From: Fragilaria radians
Lineage: Eukaryota > Bacillariophyta > Fragilariophyceae > Fragilariales > Fragilariaceae
Length of the DNA: 64,000 nt
Reading direction: 5' to 3'
NCBI GenBank assembly: GCA_900642245.1
Contig: CAAAJI010000036.1
Coordinates: 107,921-171,920 of the forward strand
The first letter of the stretch is position 1. Each line of letters opens with the position of its first letter. The notes under the pieces are model-generated. The model had not been told where the DNA came from and did no database searches. It saw only the letters and a list, made by a program, of their open reading frames with translations. Below, in pieces: positions 11,051-21,691 of the stretch. The position numbers and the translations under genes were made by a program.

Positions 11051-11352
11051 TATCTATGTTGGATGAAGTAATCTTAACATCGTACACCTCTGAAATAATT
11101 TCACTTTTATCATATCTTAAACTACCTACTGGTGGGGAGATACTTTTTTCATCTATCGGTCGTTGGAAAAACTACATGATTATTCGAACGTTCAACATGC
11201 AATTGAAATCGACATTTATGCTGTATGGTGATGACATGCTCAAGTCTTTAGTCATCACTACTGTAGCGTGAATACAAACAATCCCATTTTTCAGATCAAA
11301 ATGTTTCTTACTTTACGGGATCTTCCATTCGGAAAAACTCAATTTTAATGCT
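11051..11352. other. Short convergent intergenic region
   Basis: The 3' flanks of the convergent membrane-protein and ceramidase genes. A 74-codon open frame at 11047-11271 has no recognisable content and overlaps the preceding stop codon. Nothing else seen. Confidence 0.4.
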
Positions 11353-12150
11353 TTAATCTTTCTTCCTTTCCTCTGACCTATGGTATCCTAGAAGCTTTGG
11401 GGTTGGATCATCGGATTTCAAGCACAAGTATAGGAAGATGCATGAGTTATATGCCGAGGCTGCGGAAAAAAAATGCCAAAGAGTGTGAAATAGCCATACA
11501 TTTTCTTGATACTTATAGCAGAGTCGATTCTCTATCTCCCAAAATGTCCTGCCAATTAAAATACAAGATACAGACAACAGTTGTGTCATTTTCTTCATTG
11601 CTACATTAGACCCCTTGGACCTCAACATGTGGGTGAGGATTGCATCAACTGTAACCATGGCTGTAAAGCCATGCAGAAAATATTGGTATTCCTTGAAATA
11701 AATGTAAACAATTATTATGGTTATAGCCCAAACGCTGATCGATACATCTATCAGCTTTGAAAATCGTTGAATTCCTTCATGATGTTTCGATTTGGTTTTC
11801 GCCACGATGATAGTTAGTACAAACAATACCATGGGGATCTCGTCGAACAACTGAAGAGAAAATCTCATTGTCATATGAAATGCAAAAGATCCAATTCCAA
11901 TGCCTATGAGCCAAAGACCTGCCATTCTGAGCCATGCATCATCACCGAGTTTATGGATTATGTAGGCACCGATAATGATGTAAACAGAAGAGGATATTGC
12001 GTTAAGAAATTCTGCAAAATAAGGCGAGAGAGAATAATTGCGTTCGCAAAACGTTATCGTTGTATCAATCGGGCCCCAATATCCAGCTTCACTGTTACTT
12101 TCTGCCATGATACTTTTTGTGAGGAATGTTTCATTATATATTGTTGTCAT
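11353..12150 (-). CDS. Alkaline ceramidase (ACER/YPC1/YDC1 family)
   Basis: Membrane hydrolase that splits ceramide or phytoceramide into sphingoid base and fatty acid in the ER/Golgi. Family hallmarks in order are GYWGPIDTTITFCERNYS near the start, SPYFAEFLNAISSSVYI, the Ser/His/Asp block GSFAFHMTMRFSLQLFDEIP, and the C-terminal HTLWHFFSA with its metal-binding His pair. These match the three-His zinc site described for alkaline ceramidases. Seven hydrophobic helices can be seen. The frame is open up to a TTG at 12267. I place the start at ATG 12150 (265 residues); ATG 12108 (MAESNSEAGYWG, 251 residues) fits the family N-terminus equally well or better. No intron is needed. Confidence 0.9.
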   Translation of the reverse strand: MTTIYNETFLTKSIMAESNSEAGYWGPIDTTITFCERNYSLSPYFAEFLNAISSSVYIIIGAYIIHKLGDDAWLRMAGLWLIGIGIGSFAFHMTMRFSLQLFDEIPMVLFVLTIIVAKTKSKHHEGIQRFSKLIDVSISVWAITIIIVYIYFKEYQYFLHGFTAMVTVDAILTHMLRSKGSNVAMKKMTQLLSVSCILIGRTFWEIENRLCYKYQENVWLFHTLWHFFSAASAYNSCIFLYLCLKSDDPTPKLLGYHRSEERKKD

Positions 12151-13272
12151 TGCTGATGACGGACTGAGTAAGGTTAAGGATACAATAAGTTGTTCACCTT
12201 CATAGTTCGTCGTTGATTCGTAATTTCGGAAGCGAAATGTAACCACCCAAGCAAACAATAGTAGCAACGCGTAAAGGCTGGTGCAAAGATTAAACCAAAG
12301 GGGAATACAAAATCGTCTATAGCACTTGTATACAGTTGACCAATAATTGTCAACATATTTTCGACATTCATTGATTGTGCACTCATTTTTTTCACAGTAC
12401 TTGCATCAATATCCATATTTTCGGTATGTGTTGCTATTTCCTTTGAATTAATGATCTCTCTTCTTCATCAACAATGCTTTTCCACTCAATATCTTGGATC
12501 CTTGTGATTTCTTGTAACTTTTTGTAACTTAGCTCTTAACTTTGTCTTGACTCTTTGGGCGTCCAAGGTTCCATCTTAAAAATCAATTTCTAAGATTTCT
12601 ACCACATGTTTGTATTCTGCTCTGCGGAGATTGAAAGTAGAAAAAGTATAATCTATTTTAGAAAATTATGAAAAACTACTCTTGTTTAATTAACCATTCA
12701 ACAATGGAGTCTTGACCGACTAAATTTTCGTTATTGTAGTATTCCTTTAGATCAGCCTATTATTTAGGATGAAAATATTACATCCAGATTATTCTGTTTA
12801 TTCAAAATATCTTTTGACTTGTTTTATTTATATATGAAATATTTAAGCCATGTTATACTTCAAGAAACACATGTGATTTATTATCACCTAAATTTTAGAG
12901 ATCTTTGATTAGTGTTAACTAAAAATATTAAACAAAAAACAACAGCCATAATTCTTTTCAGTCGTTATTGTTTCAGATATGCTAATCTAGCTGATATCTT
13001 CATCATCTATTTTTGCATGTACTAGCAACAATGGACAACTCCGAATGTTGGTATAAAATAACATCTTCTTGAATTAATTTCTTTCTAGTTTATTTCGCTG
13101 TGGTTTATTATAAAAAATTATTAAGTGTTATCATCTTGTATTCTGAAGATAGAACATTCGCCCCCAAGATAGTACTTTAGAAATTATTTATAGGGAGTAA
13201 CCCTCCTTATATTCATTCTTTCAGAAACAGGACCTATGTTTATTTGGATTGCCCCATTATTGTAAACTTCAG
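12151..13272. other. AT-rich intergenic region
   Basis: Contains the upstream flank of the ceramidase gene and an AT-rich stretch leading to the gypsy remnant. An 80-codon minus-strand open frame at 12174-12416 overlaps the frame upstream of the ceramidase ATG and shows nothing recognisable. No tRNA, no transposon coding sequence. Confidence 0.4.
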
Positions 13273-15990
13273 TTACCGATATGGTCCTGTTCTGGGAATT
13301 GTTAACTTCCTGAGTATTCCTGGTGTGGCATTCAGTACTTGATCTCCAATTCTGTATTCATAGGGGAGTCGATTTTTATTCTCCTTTTCATGGAGTTTAT
13401 TGATTAATTGTTGTTTACGCCTTCTTATCCGATCCCAGTTAGCTTTGAAAGCCACATGTGGATCATGACTCTCCCAAACACTAGTTGACATGGACTAGCC
13501 TGTAGCGTAGTGTGGAAGGTGCTCCTTATTACCCATGCAGCTATTTGTAAGAAGTAGTCAAATGGATTATCATCTTCCAATTCTTCATTTTCCAGATCAA
13601 AGACCTGAGCATGTCATTAACCATCTTGTGCACTCTTTCAATTATTGCATTTGCATGTGGGTTACGCTACTGGCTTATTATTCTGCATAATGACGGCCCC
13701 CAATTGTAAATCCGAAGCATCCGTGTAAAGATGAAACGGTTTGTCAAAATCTGGGTAAGCTAGTAAATCTTCTGAGCCTATAACCTTTATGATATTTTCA
13801 AAGGCTGTGGTATGTTGTGGGAGCCAAAGAAATTTGGTTTTATTTGACGTAAGCTCTGTTCAGTCACTTCTATGGAACCACATGTCCCTGTAATAATTGA
13901 CAATACCAATGAATTGGCGCAGTTCCTTCCGAGTGGTAGGTGGTTTAATATTTAATATAGCCTCCATTTTGTGTGTGTACCGGTTGGACCCCTTTGCAAG
14001 TAATCCAATATCCTAAATGCTCAATTTTATCGGTGAGGTATTTAGATTTCTCAGCAGTATGTTCATACGAGGCTGGCCAAAACCATTTCCAACTTAACAA
14101 GATGATCCTTGAAGGCTTTCTTGCTCAGGATCAATACGCCATCCAGGTAAGTCCTGACATACTCCAATTTTTGCATAAGTTTAGACATAACTTGTTGAAA
14201 TACATCAAGTGCAAATTTAATTCCCATTGGGAGACGTTTGCACTTATTATTCTTCAAGGAAAAATAATATTGCATATCGTTTGGGCTGTGGGATTTAATT
14301 TAATTTGGTAATATCCCATATTTAGATCAAGAGAAGTTGTATATATGAAACCTTCCATTGATTTAGTCATGTCTCCAATTTTTGGAATAGGGAATGAGTG
14401 ACGTTGTATCAGATTATTTACTTTCTCAAAGTCTGATACTAACCGTAGGGTCCCATTCTTTTTAGGAATTGCAAAGCTAGGTGACGGCCATTCAGAGGTA
14501 TAGTCCTCCTCAAGGTCCCCAATTTCTACTAACCTGTCAACCTCTTCCCTCAACTGTTCCTCCATGCTTTTTGGCACAGTATATGGCCTTGCATGAAATG
14601 GCTTGCAGTTGGGGTAACTTAATATGAGTCCTGTGGGATCCATATGGAATTTTCCTATTGATCCATCAAATAGATGTTTGCATAGAAATTTCAAAAGTTG
14701 TTTTTGTTCCTCTGTATTCAAGAGGTGACAAGCTTAGACAAGATCATCCAGACATGCGGGTGTATTTGTAGCCTCTAAAACTCTAGAGAATTTATGTATT
14801 TCTGATTTGATGGATGCTGGTTCATTAGCAATGAAGTAGTGTTCTAATAGGCTATAAGAAACGGTCAACGTTCCAGGTTCCTTCCTTGGAACATCATCCG
14901 TTTCCCATTTGATAATATGTTTGCTAAAATCTACCCCTAGTTCATTTAGCAAATCCCGTCCAATTATTATATCATAATTGACAGCGGATTTTGGACGTTC
15001 ATCTGCATGATATTTCCAAAAAAGGTTTTATTCAAACTTAATTCTGGAAGTTGAAAAGATAGGAGACCAGTTTTGTGGTTTTAAAATTCCCACCCATAGT
15101 TTTCCAAGCTGTTTCAGTTATTCCTACTTGTATTCATGATGGAATAAATCCAGCAAGCACTATACTACTACTTGCAAATAAGGGCTTGTAATATTGTTTC
15201 CTCGTTTTGGGAAATTTTACGGTTGCTATTATTTCAATAGTTGATGGGGAGGTTTTAGTACTCCTAGGAAGTTGGAATAAAAAAATATTCCTCTTCATCA
15301 TCGCTAGTAGCGGTTAAATTAAATTTTCCGTACTGAGGATTGACCCACTTTACATTTGTTTTTGTTGTGTTTCCACTGTTACTTCAATGCATTGATCTCT
15401 TCAACAAAAATGCCAGAGATTGTTTTCGGAGGGTTTACCTTCCTAGCTTCAAAACGAGGTTTTTTGGACTTCTTAACATACACAACCACGCAGCATTCCG
15501 AAGTGTCATGATTGTTTTTGTCAAATACGTGACACCACGTTTTCAAAGTCTTAACTTTTATTACTACTACTGCTATGGTTTGTCTCATTTTTAAACGGGG
15601 CCATACTATATTTCTGGTGGATTGTCTCTAAATTCTCCAATTGTTAAAAATAGTTGACGGATTCTTCATAGCTCATTTCGAAATTTGCTGCAATCATAGC
15701 CTCGTGCCATTTAGGATTCTTTGCCGAATCTAACTGTTTAGGATTCTTTGCTGAATCTAACTGTTTAGGATTTTCCTTGGAAAAAAAATAAGTAACGGTT
15801 TAAATCATTGAGACGCTCAACAAATTGTTGTAACATTGAATTAGATAATATTTTTGAACGAAAATGGCTCTTTTAAGATTATACTCCAGTCCAACTTCTC
15901 TCATGACTAGTTCAAAGAGGTCTTTGTCCGATAGATCTCCATCATCTGCTGTAAGTCTTTTTAAAACAGACTTCCAAATCACAACTTATC
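13273..15990 (-). mobile_element. Degenerate Ty3/gypsy retrotransposon with internal deletion
   Basis: Minus-strand element decayed into several frames. Gag lies at about 15990-15600 (FELVMREVGLEYN; MSYEESVNYF). A zinc knuckle follows at about 15540 (CHVFDKNNHDTSEC, with one Cys replaced by Phe). The retropepsin C-terminal motif YDIIIGRDLLNELGVDF is at about 14980-14930. Reverse transcriptase is at 14721-14063, with FHARPYTVPKSMEEQLREEV, PSPSFAIPKKNGTLRLVSDF and YYQIKLNP. The RT/RNase H junction at about 13960-13690 reads LRQFIGIVNYYRDMW and FHLYTDASDLQLGAVI. The sequence then jumps to the integrase C-terminal region at 13491-13273 (RIGDQVLNATPGILRKL, TGPY), so most of RNase H and the integrase core is deleted. 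Domain order RT before integrase identifies gypsy. No LTRs were recognised. Confidence 0.88.
15710..15774 (-). repeat. 27-bp tandem repeat within gypsy gag
   Basis: Two full 27-bp copies (15710-15736 and 15737-15763, one base different) and the start of a third. In the gag reading frame they encode a repeated 9-residue unit, KQLDSAKNP, so the repeat was in frame when the gene was alive. Confidence 0.85.
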
Positions 15991-16590
15991 ATAGGTTCGG
16001 AATAGGTCATGCCATTTTTCTGTAGCGTATCATGATAATGAAATATATTTTTGCCAGGGACATTCTCTTTTCTAGTCAATAAGTTCTTACATCTTCTTAC
16101 TAAATGGTTCTAAACAAGCGAATCCAGTCGTTACATTCTCCTGAGAAGGGTGCGACTTTCAATTTGATATCTGTCTTACTTGTTATTCAGGCCTGATGCA
16201 TCAACTATTCCAACCATAGCGTTGTATAACAATTAATTTGTTCTGGATGTTGATATGGAGAAATCAGGGCTATTTATTAAAGTTAAACCTGAGACTGTGG
16301 GCTATAATTATATAATTTCTATCTTCTGTATTAACCAGTAAATTTGTCCTGTTGATCCAGGTTTCTCGTGAAAAAAGAAATATCCTTAGCCTTATAATTT
16401 ATGACAGATCTGGAGGAATATTGCAAGAAAAATGGTAATGTTATCAGAACAATATGATGTCACTTGACCGACTCATCATCGGTATATTCTTTTCGACGTA
16501 ATCACGTATTCAGTCCAAATACAAGTCAACTGGCAGAGTGAAAATTTACTATTTACTTTTGAACTCCAGAGTGCTCGAAAGTTAGAAAGT
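15991..16590. other. Intergenic, upstream of plastid-protein gene
   Basis: Holds the 5' flank of the gypsy remnant, where the gag N-terminus and LTR would be expected, and the promoter side of the next gene. No repeat of sequence at the element's other flank could be recognised, and no gene was seen. Confidence 0.35.
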
Positions 16591-17352
16591 ATGTGTCGGG
16601 CCGAGATTCAGTTCTATGTCCTATTAATATATGGGCTGTGTTTTTCTAGCTCTCCGGCTGTAGCGTTTATTTCTCCCCGGTGTGTTGATATTCAAACTTT
16701 TCGGTTTCGGAGATCATATTACAACAATTGTAAAATGTGGTCAAGTAATCGCGGTGGTGCAAGCGATGATGATGTATTCTTTGAAGGGAGCGACGGATCT
16801 AACTCAGAGATTGGGAACGAAACAAACTCTGGAGAGAATAATGAAGTGAACGTTTTGAAGAAGCAAAAATCGAAACGTTCTACAAAGTATTCACCATCAG
16901 ATAATCGCGATCAACTTCCCTTTTTGGTGCAAGTTACCACTCCGGATCCATACACAAAGCCAGAGTTGAAAAAGGAACGAGCTCGGCAGAATACAGAACA
17001 AGATCGTAGACTTCGAAGTATGAATGTTAACAACCGGGATGAAAGTAAACGACCAAGGATGACGGCTTCTTTGCTGGATACATCAAAAAGTCAAGATACT
17101 CTATTGGGGGAATTTCAACTTGATCCTTCGACTACCTGTGGAGATATCGTTATGGTGGGAATGCAATCATATTTGGTTCAAAAAGCAAGATGTCAGTATC
17201 AGTATACGGGCGGTCAAAAATTTACCATGGTCAGGAAAATATTGGAGGTTAAGCCAATCCAAAGAGTTCAGGCTGAATCCCAATTGTTGAAAAGCCTCGA
17301 GAATACAATAGATTTAGAATCGATTGAAAGCAATCTCAAGTCTATGGAATAA
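16591..17352 (+). CDS. Plastid-targeted protein of unknown function with conserved C-terminal domain
   Basis: 253 residues, intronless, ATG 16591. The N-terminus is a classical bipartite plastid-targeting sequence of complex-plastid algae. A hydrophobic signal peptide (FYVLLIYGLCFSSSPAVA) ends in AVA|F, with Phe at +1, followed by a Ser/Arg-rich transit-peptide-like stretch. Residues about 50-165 are acidic then basic and look disordered. The C-terminal 80 residues look folded: LLGEFQLDPSTTCGDIVMVG, then SYLVQKARCQYQYTGGQKF and TMVRKILEVKPIQR. I believe this domain is conserved in photosynthetic eukaryotes but cannot name it. The predicted location is the plastid stroma; the role is unknown. 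A 94-bp tandem duplication begins inside the last codons, see the repeat at 17342. Confidence 0.85.
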   Translation: MCRAEIQFYVLLIYGLCFSSSPAVAFISPRCVDIQTFRFRRSYYNNCKMWSSNRGGASDDDVFFEGSDGSNSEIGNETNSGENNEVNVLKKQKSKRSTKYSPSDNRDQLPFLVQVTTPDPYTKPELKKERARQNTEQDRRLRSMNVNNRDESKRPRMTASLLDTSKSQDTLLGEFQLDPSTTCGDIVMVGMQSYLVQKARCQYQYTGGQKFTMVRKILEVKPIQRVQAESQLLKSLENTIDLESIESNLKSME

Positions 17353-17529
17353 AAGAACTAGTGTAATCGAAATCTGTTTCTGCGTGGGCAGGAAGCTACA
17401 ATACCGTCCTCTTGAACTTCCTGATTTTACCTCCACTATGGAATAAAAGAACTAATGTAATCGAAATCTGTTTCTGCGTGGGCAGGAAGCTACAATACCG
17501 TCCTCTTGAACTTCCTGATTTTACCTCCA
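17342..17529. repeat. 94-bp perfect tandem duplication spanning a stop codon
   Basis: Copies at 17342-17435 and 17436-17529 differ at one base (ACTAGTG versus ACTAATG). Copy 1 starts within the last codons of the plastid-protein gene (S-M-E-stop), so copy 2 carries a second, unused C-terminus and stop. The near identity indicates a very recent event, or an assembly artefact. Confidence 0.95.
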
Positions 17530-18157
17530 TTTTTATAAAGGCGGTAGAAAGTTTGAAATAGGCTAGACATTTCCACTGTGGAAGTTTCAATCCTCGTATG
17601 TTTTATTGCGCACAGTCTATTTGATACAATCATCTTTTGGGTTCTTGCCTAAGATATGGGTGCTGTTATTGTGGGAACATAATTCAATGAATTTCTTTAA
17701 CTTACCCTATTTTACTTTGCGGGAATCGATTATTAACTGTATTGTCATGATTTCTAGTCTTGCCAACCTCAGCCGTTTACGTTCAATTTTCATTGCTTCC
17801 ATCATCTTCCAAAGACTTAGATCTTTCTTGTGCATTTTGTACCAGGACACACAACTTTCATCTGTCACGGAAAGAGATAAACTTGATTGTATCTTGCTTT
17901 TAGTCTGTTTCAAAAACACAAAGACCATTCGCATTCTGAATGATTTTTTATGCATGGCAAACTGTTTTAATTGTATCTATTTCCTAAACTCACTTTGGTC
18001 ATGTTGCATTCCTTGCACGAATCCTGGGATCCGTTGTCATTGATCTGCATGTCTAGGGAAACTGACGACAGGTTATGGGTTGGTGAAATGCTGAATAGAG
18101 CTAAGGTTAATCGTGACATAGATATTTACCTCATCACACAAATTTGCCATCGAATCC
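17530..18157. other. Intergenic, no gene seen
   Basis: Between the duplicated gene end and the MPDU1-like gene. An open frame of 145 codons at 17606-18043 lacks recognisable domains and its codon content looks random, rich in Leu/Phe/Ile/Ser from AT-rich sequence. Promoter of the next gene is presumably here. Confidence 0.4.
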
Positions 18158-18970
18158 ATGTCACCATTACGATTCCTCCAGAGCCTACCTTTTGTACCAG
18201 AACTAGCACAGTATATTTGGGGTTCCTTTCAAGTGGGTGATGATCAAACTCTGTCAAGCAGTGTAACTTTGTCGCCAGAGTATTGTTTGAGTAATTTCCT
18301 ATGGGATGGTCCTTGCTTCGGGCGTCTTGCTGTAAAGGCACTAGGAGTTGGCATGATTACAGGAGCATTCTTGAACAAGGCGCCAATTTTAGCAAATATT
18401 ATATCAACTCAATCTGTCGCGGGGTTACCAAAGTCCAGTATGTATGGAGAAGTAATCGTGCTCACAAATGGATTTTTGTACGGTTACTTGGAAGGCCTTC
18501 CGTTCACTGCCTATGGAGAGAACTTTGCGCTTTTGCTTCAATCCATAGCGATTGTGCTGCTAATTTGGAAGTTTTCTAAAGCTTCCATAAAGGAACAGGC
18601 AGTTGGAGCCTTGATATGGTGTGCCTACCTTTACTTTATTATCATGGTCCTATCAGATGAATACAATTCCATATTGATGCGTTCTTTATTACCAATCGTT
18701 GTATATGCCAAAGGATCTCAAATCCGAACAATATTTTTGGAAAAGCATACCGGGAATCAGTCCGTCATTACTTTATCTATGAATTGTATTGGGACCACTG
18801 TGAGAATTGGCACAACCATCGCTGAAGTTGGATGGGACTTAGACTTGTTAGCAGGACATGCAATTGGAGCAGCATTGAACTATACTCTTCTTTTACAGTA
18901 TTGGCTTTATAGGGAAAACACCCGTTGCTTCTGGGAAAGTCAATCCTCTAAAAGGGATAAAGTCGAATAA
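18158..18970 (+). CDS. MPDU1: MPDU1/Lec35 homologue (mannose-P-dolichol utilization defect 1, PQ-loop family)
   Basis: 270 residues, ATG 18158, intronless. MPDU1 is an ER multi-pass protein needed for use of dolichol-P-mannose and dolichol-P-glucose in N-glycan, GPI and C-mannosylation pathways. The diagnostic region is at residues about 48-135: CLSNFLWDGPCFGRLAVKAL, then GVGMITGAFLNKAPILANII, STQSVAGLPKSSMYGEVIVL, and LPFTAYGENFALLLQSIAIV. These correspond to the first PQ-loop repeat and the 'FPFS.WGE..FL.LQ' motif. The Pro of the first PQ-loop is kept but the Gln is replaced (APIL). The second repeat also lacks PQ, having SLLPIVVYAKGSQI. Length and about seven hydrophobic segments fit the family. 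Confidence 0.88.
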   Translation: MSPLRFLQSLPFVPELAQYIWGSFQVGDDQTLSSSVTLSPEYCLSNFLWDGPCFGRLAVKALGVGMITGAFLNKAPILANIISTQSVAGLPKSSMYGEVIVLTNGFLYGYLEGLPFTAYGENFALLLQSIAIVLLIWKFSKASIKEQAVGALIWCAYLYFIIMVLSDEYNSILMRSLLPIVVYAKGSQIRTIFLEKHTGNQSVITLSMNCIGTTVRIGTTIAEVGWDLDLLAGHAIGAALNYTLLLQYWLYRENTRCFWESQSSKRDKVE

Positions 18971-19829
18971 AATATCTATAACTGTCGTTAATGTTGTTTT
19001 TGGAGTTCGATCCAAATTTAATTCTCATTGTTAAAGCATTTTGTGAGATTATTTTGTCAGAATAAATATAGCTAACAATTAAACATTTAATCCCTTCTCT
19101 TATCCTGCCCATCAATTTAACAACTAATGTTTATGCATCACTGCTGTGTGTCCTTCTCTGATTTTCAAAGTAATATCGAACGGATGTTCACAACGCTTGA
19201 TTGCAGGAAGCATTCAAAGCCAAACTATTTCGATTAGCTGTTATGCACCCAAACGATATTCAGCCTATTTTTGAAACGTTACTTCTTGCTGGCATAGAAA
19301 TTGTTGATAGACCATGTCTCATTGGCATCCTGACACTTTGTGACTTTATTTTTGAAGATGCGGCTACTATGGTTTAATAAATCTTCTGTATGGATCTATT
19401 ACTGCCAGTACACTTGATCTGAAAGCAATCTTTTTCTTCTCCTATGATGAATCAAGAGCAATAATCTCAACCATGGAGTTCAAGTCCTGCCAATTGGGAA
19501 TATTTGTGGACAAGAATGGTAGTAATTATGAACTGTGTAGAGCATCCTTGAAAAACAATGCATACGAAGTCCAAGGTGTAACCTACTAGTATTCAAACCC
19601 AAGATCATGGAATATACGGACAAGAAATGTATTAATCACCTCGCTTTAAAGCAACGGGGGGTTTACCAAAGCAATCCTTACTCTTTAAAATGTAAAAATA
19701 GTTCCTAGTAAACTCTACAGCATTGATCACTTGTACGGTAAACGAGTCCTTGAGCCTTTAATACATTGAAATAAACATTTACAGATCACTAAACGATTTG
19801 CCCTGACCCCTTAGATATTAAATTCAAGG
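18971..19829. other. Intergenic with two short open stretches, possible decayed gene
   Basis: On the plus strand an open stretch at 19207-19377 begins just after a TTGCAG acceptor-like site and reads EAFKAKLFRLAVMHPNDIQP, then IFETLLLAGIEIVDRPCLIG, up to a TAA. A second open stretch of about 65 codons follows at about 19390-19590 (LYGSITASTLDLKAIFFFSY onward). Both look more protein-like than the surrounding sequence but neither has a start codon or a known domain. They may be fragments of a dead gene. Confidence 0.35.
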
Positions 19830-20570
19830 TCAAAGCACAGAGCTTTGAGAAATATGTCGACATGAGCGCTTAGTCCCGAGTTCTGTATTCATGAGATTGC
19901 GTTTTCGCATACTAACGCCTGTTCTCGGGAATGATCTCGTTTCATCATTGTATAGTAAATTCGGATGAAAAGGAGTGGACATTTTCTCTTCATAAAGCTT
20001 TGTATCGGTGGCATTCTCGCGTTGAGGGAAATCTTCAGGAAACACTTTGGCTGTAATTGAGGCGTCTGAATTGTCCAAGGAAAACATGGCTCTCGGAGTG
20101 CAACCATGATAAGAGAATGGACATATTTTTAGATTTTGTTTTCCCTCATGTCTACATGATTTTTCGAAAGTAGGAATATCTCCATGATCCTCTCCTTCCC
20201 CAGAGTTCCTAGTTTCATTTTGCAAATCATAGGCATGACTTTCTTGTCGCTGTTCTTGCAATAAGATAGTAGACTTCGGATGTAATCTCTTAATTGACCT
20301 CACAATCTTCAATTCCTTCGCGATACTCTCTAGGGTGTCCGAACTCTTAAGACTACTTTCTGGTGGAACGTAGACAATTAAGTCCCCTTCCTGAATATCT
20401 TGAATTCTTACGAATCTGTGCTTTCCTTGATAGTATATATTCCCTCCAGGTGGAGCCTGAAGAGTTCTTGCGATTTCTTCTATCACTTGCTCAAGCTTCG
20501 TCATGCTTTCCTGAGTTGTGAACACGACAGTGTCCTTTTCACAACAAAACAAACTGCAAAAGATTCGCAT
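19830..20570 (-). CDS. Hypothetical protein, possible N-terminal doublecortin-like/beta-grasp domain
   Basis: 246 residues from ATG 20570. I do not recognise the whole protein. Residues about 14-75 (TVVFTTQESMTKLEQVIEEI, PGGNIYYQGKHRFVRIQDIQ, EGDLIVYVPPESS) have the rhythm of a doublecortin/ubiquitin-like fold: an amphipathic helix, then a turn with G-N-I-Y-Y, then a 'sl.di..GD.yV' end. The remaining 170 residues are polar, with scattered Cys-His pairs and basic patches, and appear disordered. The gene is divergent from the NACHT/WD40 gene, with 1.1 kb between the starts. It could also be one exon of a larger gene, because no clear domain occupies the C-terminal part. Confidence 0.55.
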   Translation of the reverse strand: MRIFCSLFCCEKDTVVFTTQESMTKLEQVIEEIARTLQAPPGGNIYYQGKHRFVRIQDIQEGDLIVYVPPESSLKSSDTLESIAKELKIVRSIKRLHPKSTILLQEQRQESHAYDLQNETRNSGEGEDHGDIPTFEKSCRHEGKQNLKICPFSYHGCTPRAMFSLDNSDASITAKVFPEDFPQRENATDTKLYEEKMSTPFHPNLLYNDETRSFPRTGVSMRKRNLMNTELGTKRSCRHISQSSVL

Positions 20571-21691
20571 ATATTCAATTTATTGTGTTCTTTAATTCGA
20601 TCTAAGCACATATTGGTGCAATTGAGGAGAGGTTGAATGAGGTTCATGTTGTGTTACAAGAAACAAGTAATCAGCAATACTCAAGGGTAAAATATCTATA
20701 ATTTTTACCATTTTTAAAATTGAATTTTGCAAAATTCCCAATGCATGAACGAAGATCAATTCGTGTTTAATTTTAACTGACGTAGATGAATCAAATCAAC
20801 AACTGCCAATTACGTTGTCCGTTTAAAAAGAATTACCACAGTTGATTGCAACGTCAGTTCGCAAAGCACTGACTCACCAGTGCTACTCCCAGCTCTGGTA
20901 CAATTGACGCACAGTTTTGGCTATGCATTTTTGAATAAAAAGTGAATTGATCACAAAGACATTCGATAAAGTTCTCGAGTAGTTGCAGTTTTATACTTGC
21001 CTCATTTAAGGCCAAATACAATAATTTCAGTTGACTTTGAAAATGGGCAAATGTTCGATGAACAGGAATGACAGAATCACAGTGTGATGTTGTTTTTACT
21101 TCGATTTGTGAAACATTTTATCTTCCAAGGAGTTATCTACAGTTCAAAACGGTGAGTTAAAATATTCGATTCTTGACGCATAACCTAGACGGCTGTCCTT
21201 CATGGCCCCAAACTATCAATCTTGTGTGTGGGGAGAGAATCAGGATATGATGAAAAGGCCCCTCTATCTCTTATCAACCTTAAGTTATGCCCAAACAAAT
21301 TGAAATATATATGATTGATTAAGATTAGATAAATAATCTTAATTCATTATATCATTGACATGCTTTTTCTCCGTGCTCAAAATGGTAACGTAATCAATCT
21401 TAAGGATGCTGTTTTTTATCTTTTCCATCACATCCAGAAATTAGTACCATGATTTACGCAAAACTGCATTATGCCTATTTGTGACAGGTGATTATTTTGT
21501 TCACTATCATCTTCTCCAGTAGTAAAAGGCATTTCGGTCACAAGTTGTCGCCAAGTACTAGATTACCTCCTAAATAGACTAGTAGAGTTAGTATTAGACT
21601 GAGACGTAACAATCTTGTGGCATCAGACTCATCTTCAGTGAGAGGTAAGTTGATTCACCTTTGATAACTGAGAAATTTCGAGATTGTGCTA
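20571..21691. other. Divergent intergenic region upstream of the STAND gene
   Basis: 1.1 kb of AT-rich sequence between two divergent starts; promoters for both genes must lie here. No long open frame, RNA gene or transposon sequence was recognised. Confidence 0.4.

Noticed and set aside
12174..12416. 80-codon minus-strand frame considered as an upstream exon of the ceramidase
   Set aside because: It is in another frame, overlaps the open extension of the ceramidase frame, and the ceramidase already has a family-typical N-terminus without it.
17606..18043. 145-codon plus-strand open frame
   Set aside because: Composition is what AT-rich DNA gives by chance (Leu, Phe, Ile, Ser, Cys) and no motif is seen; an overlapping minus-strand frame is equally open.
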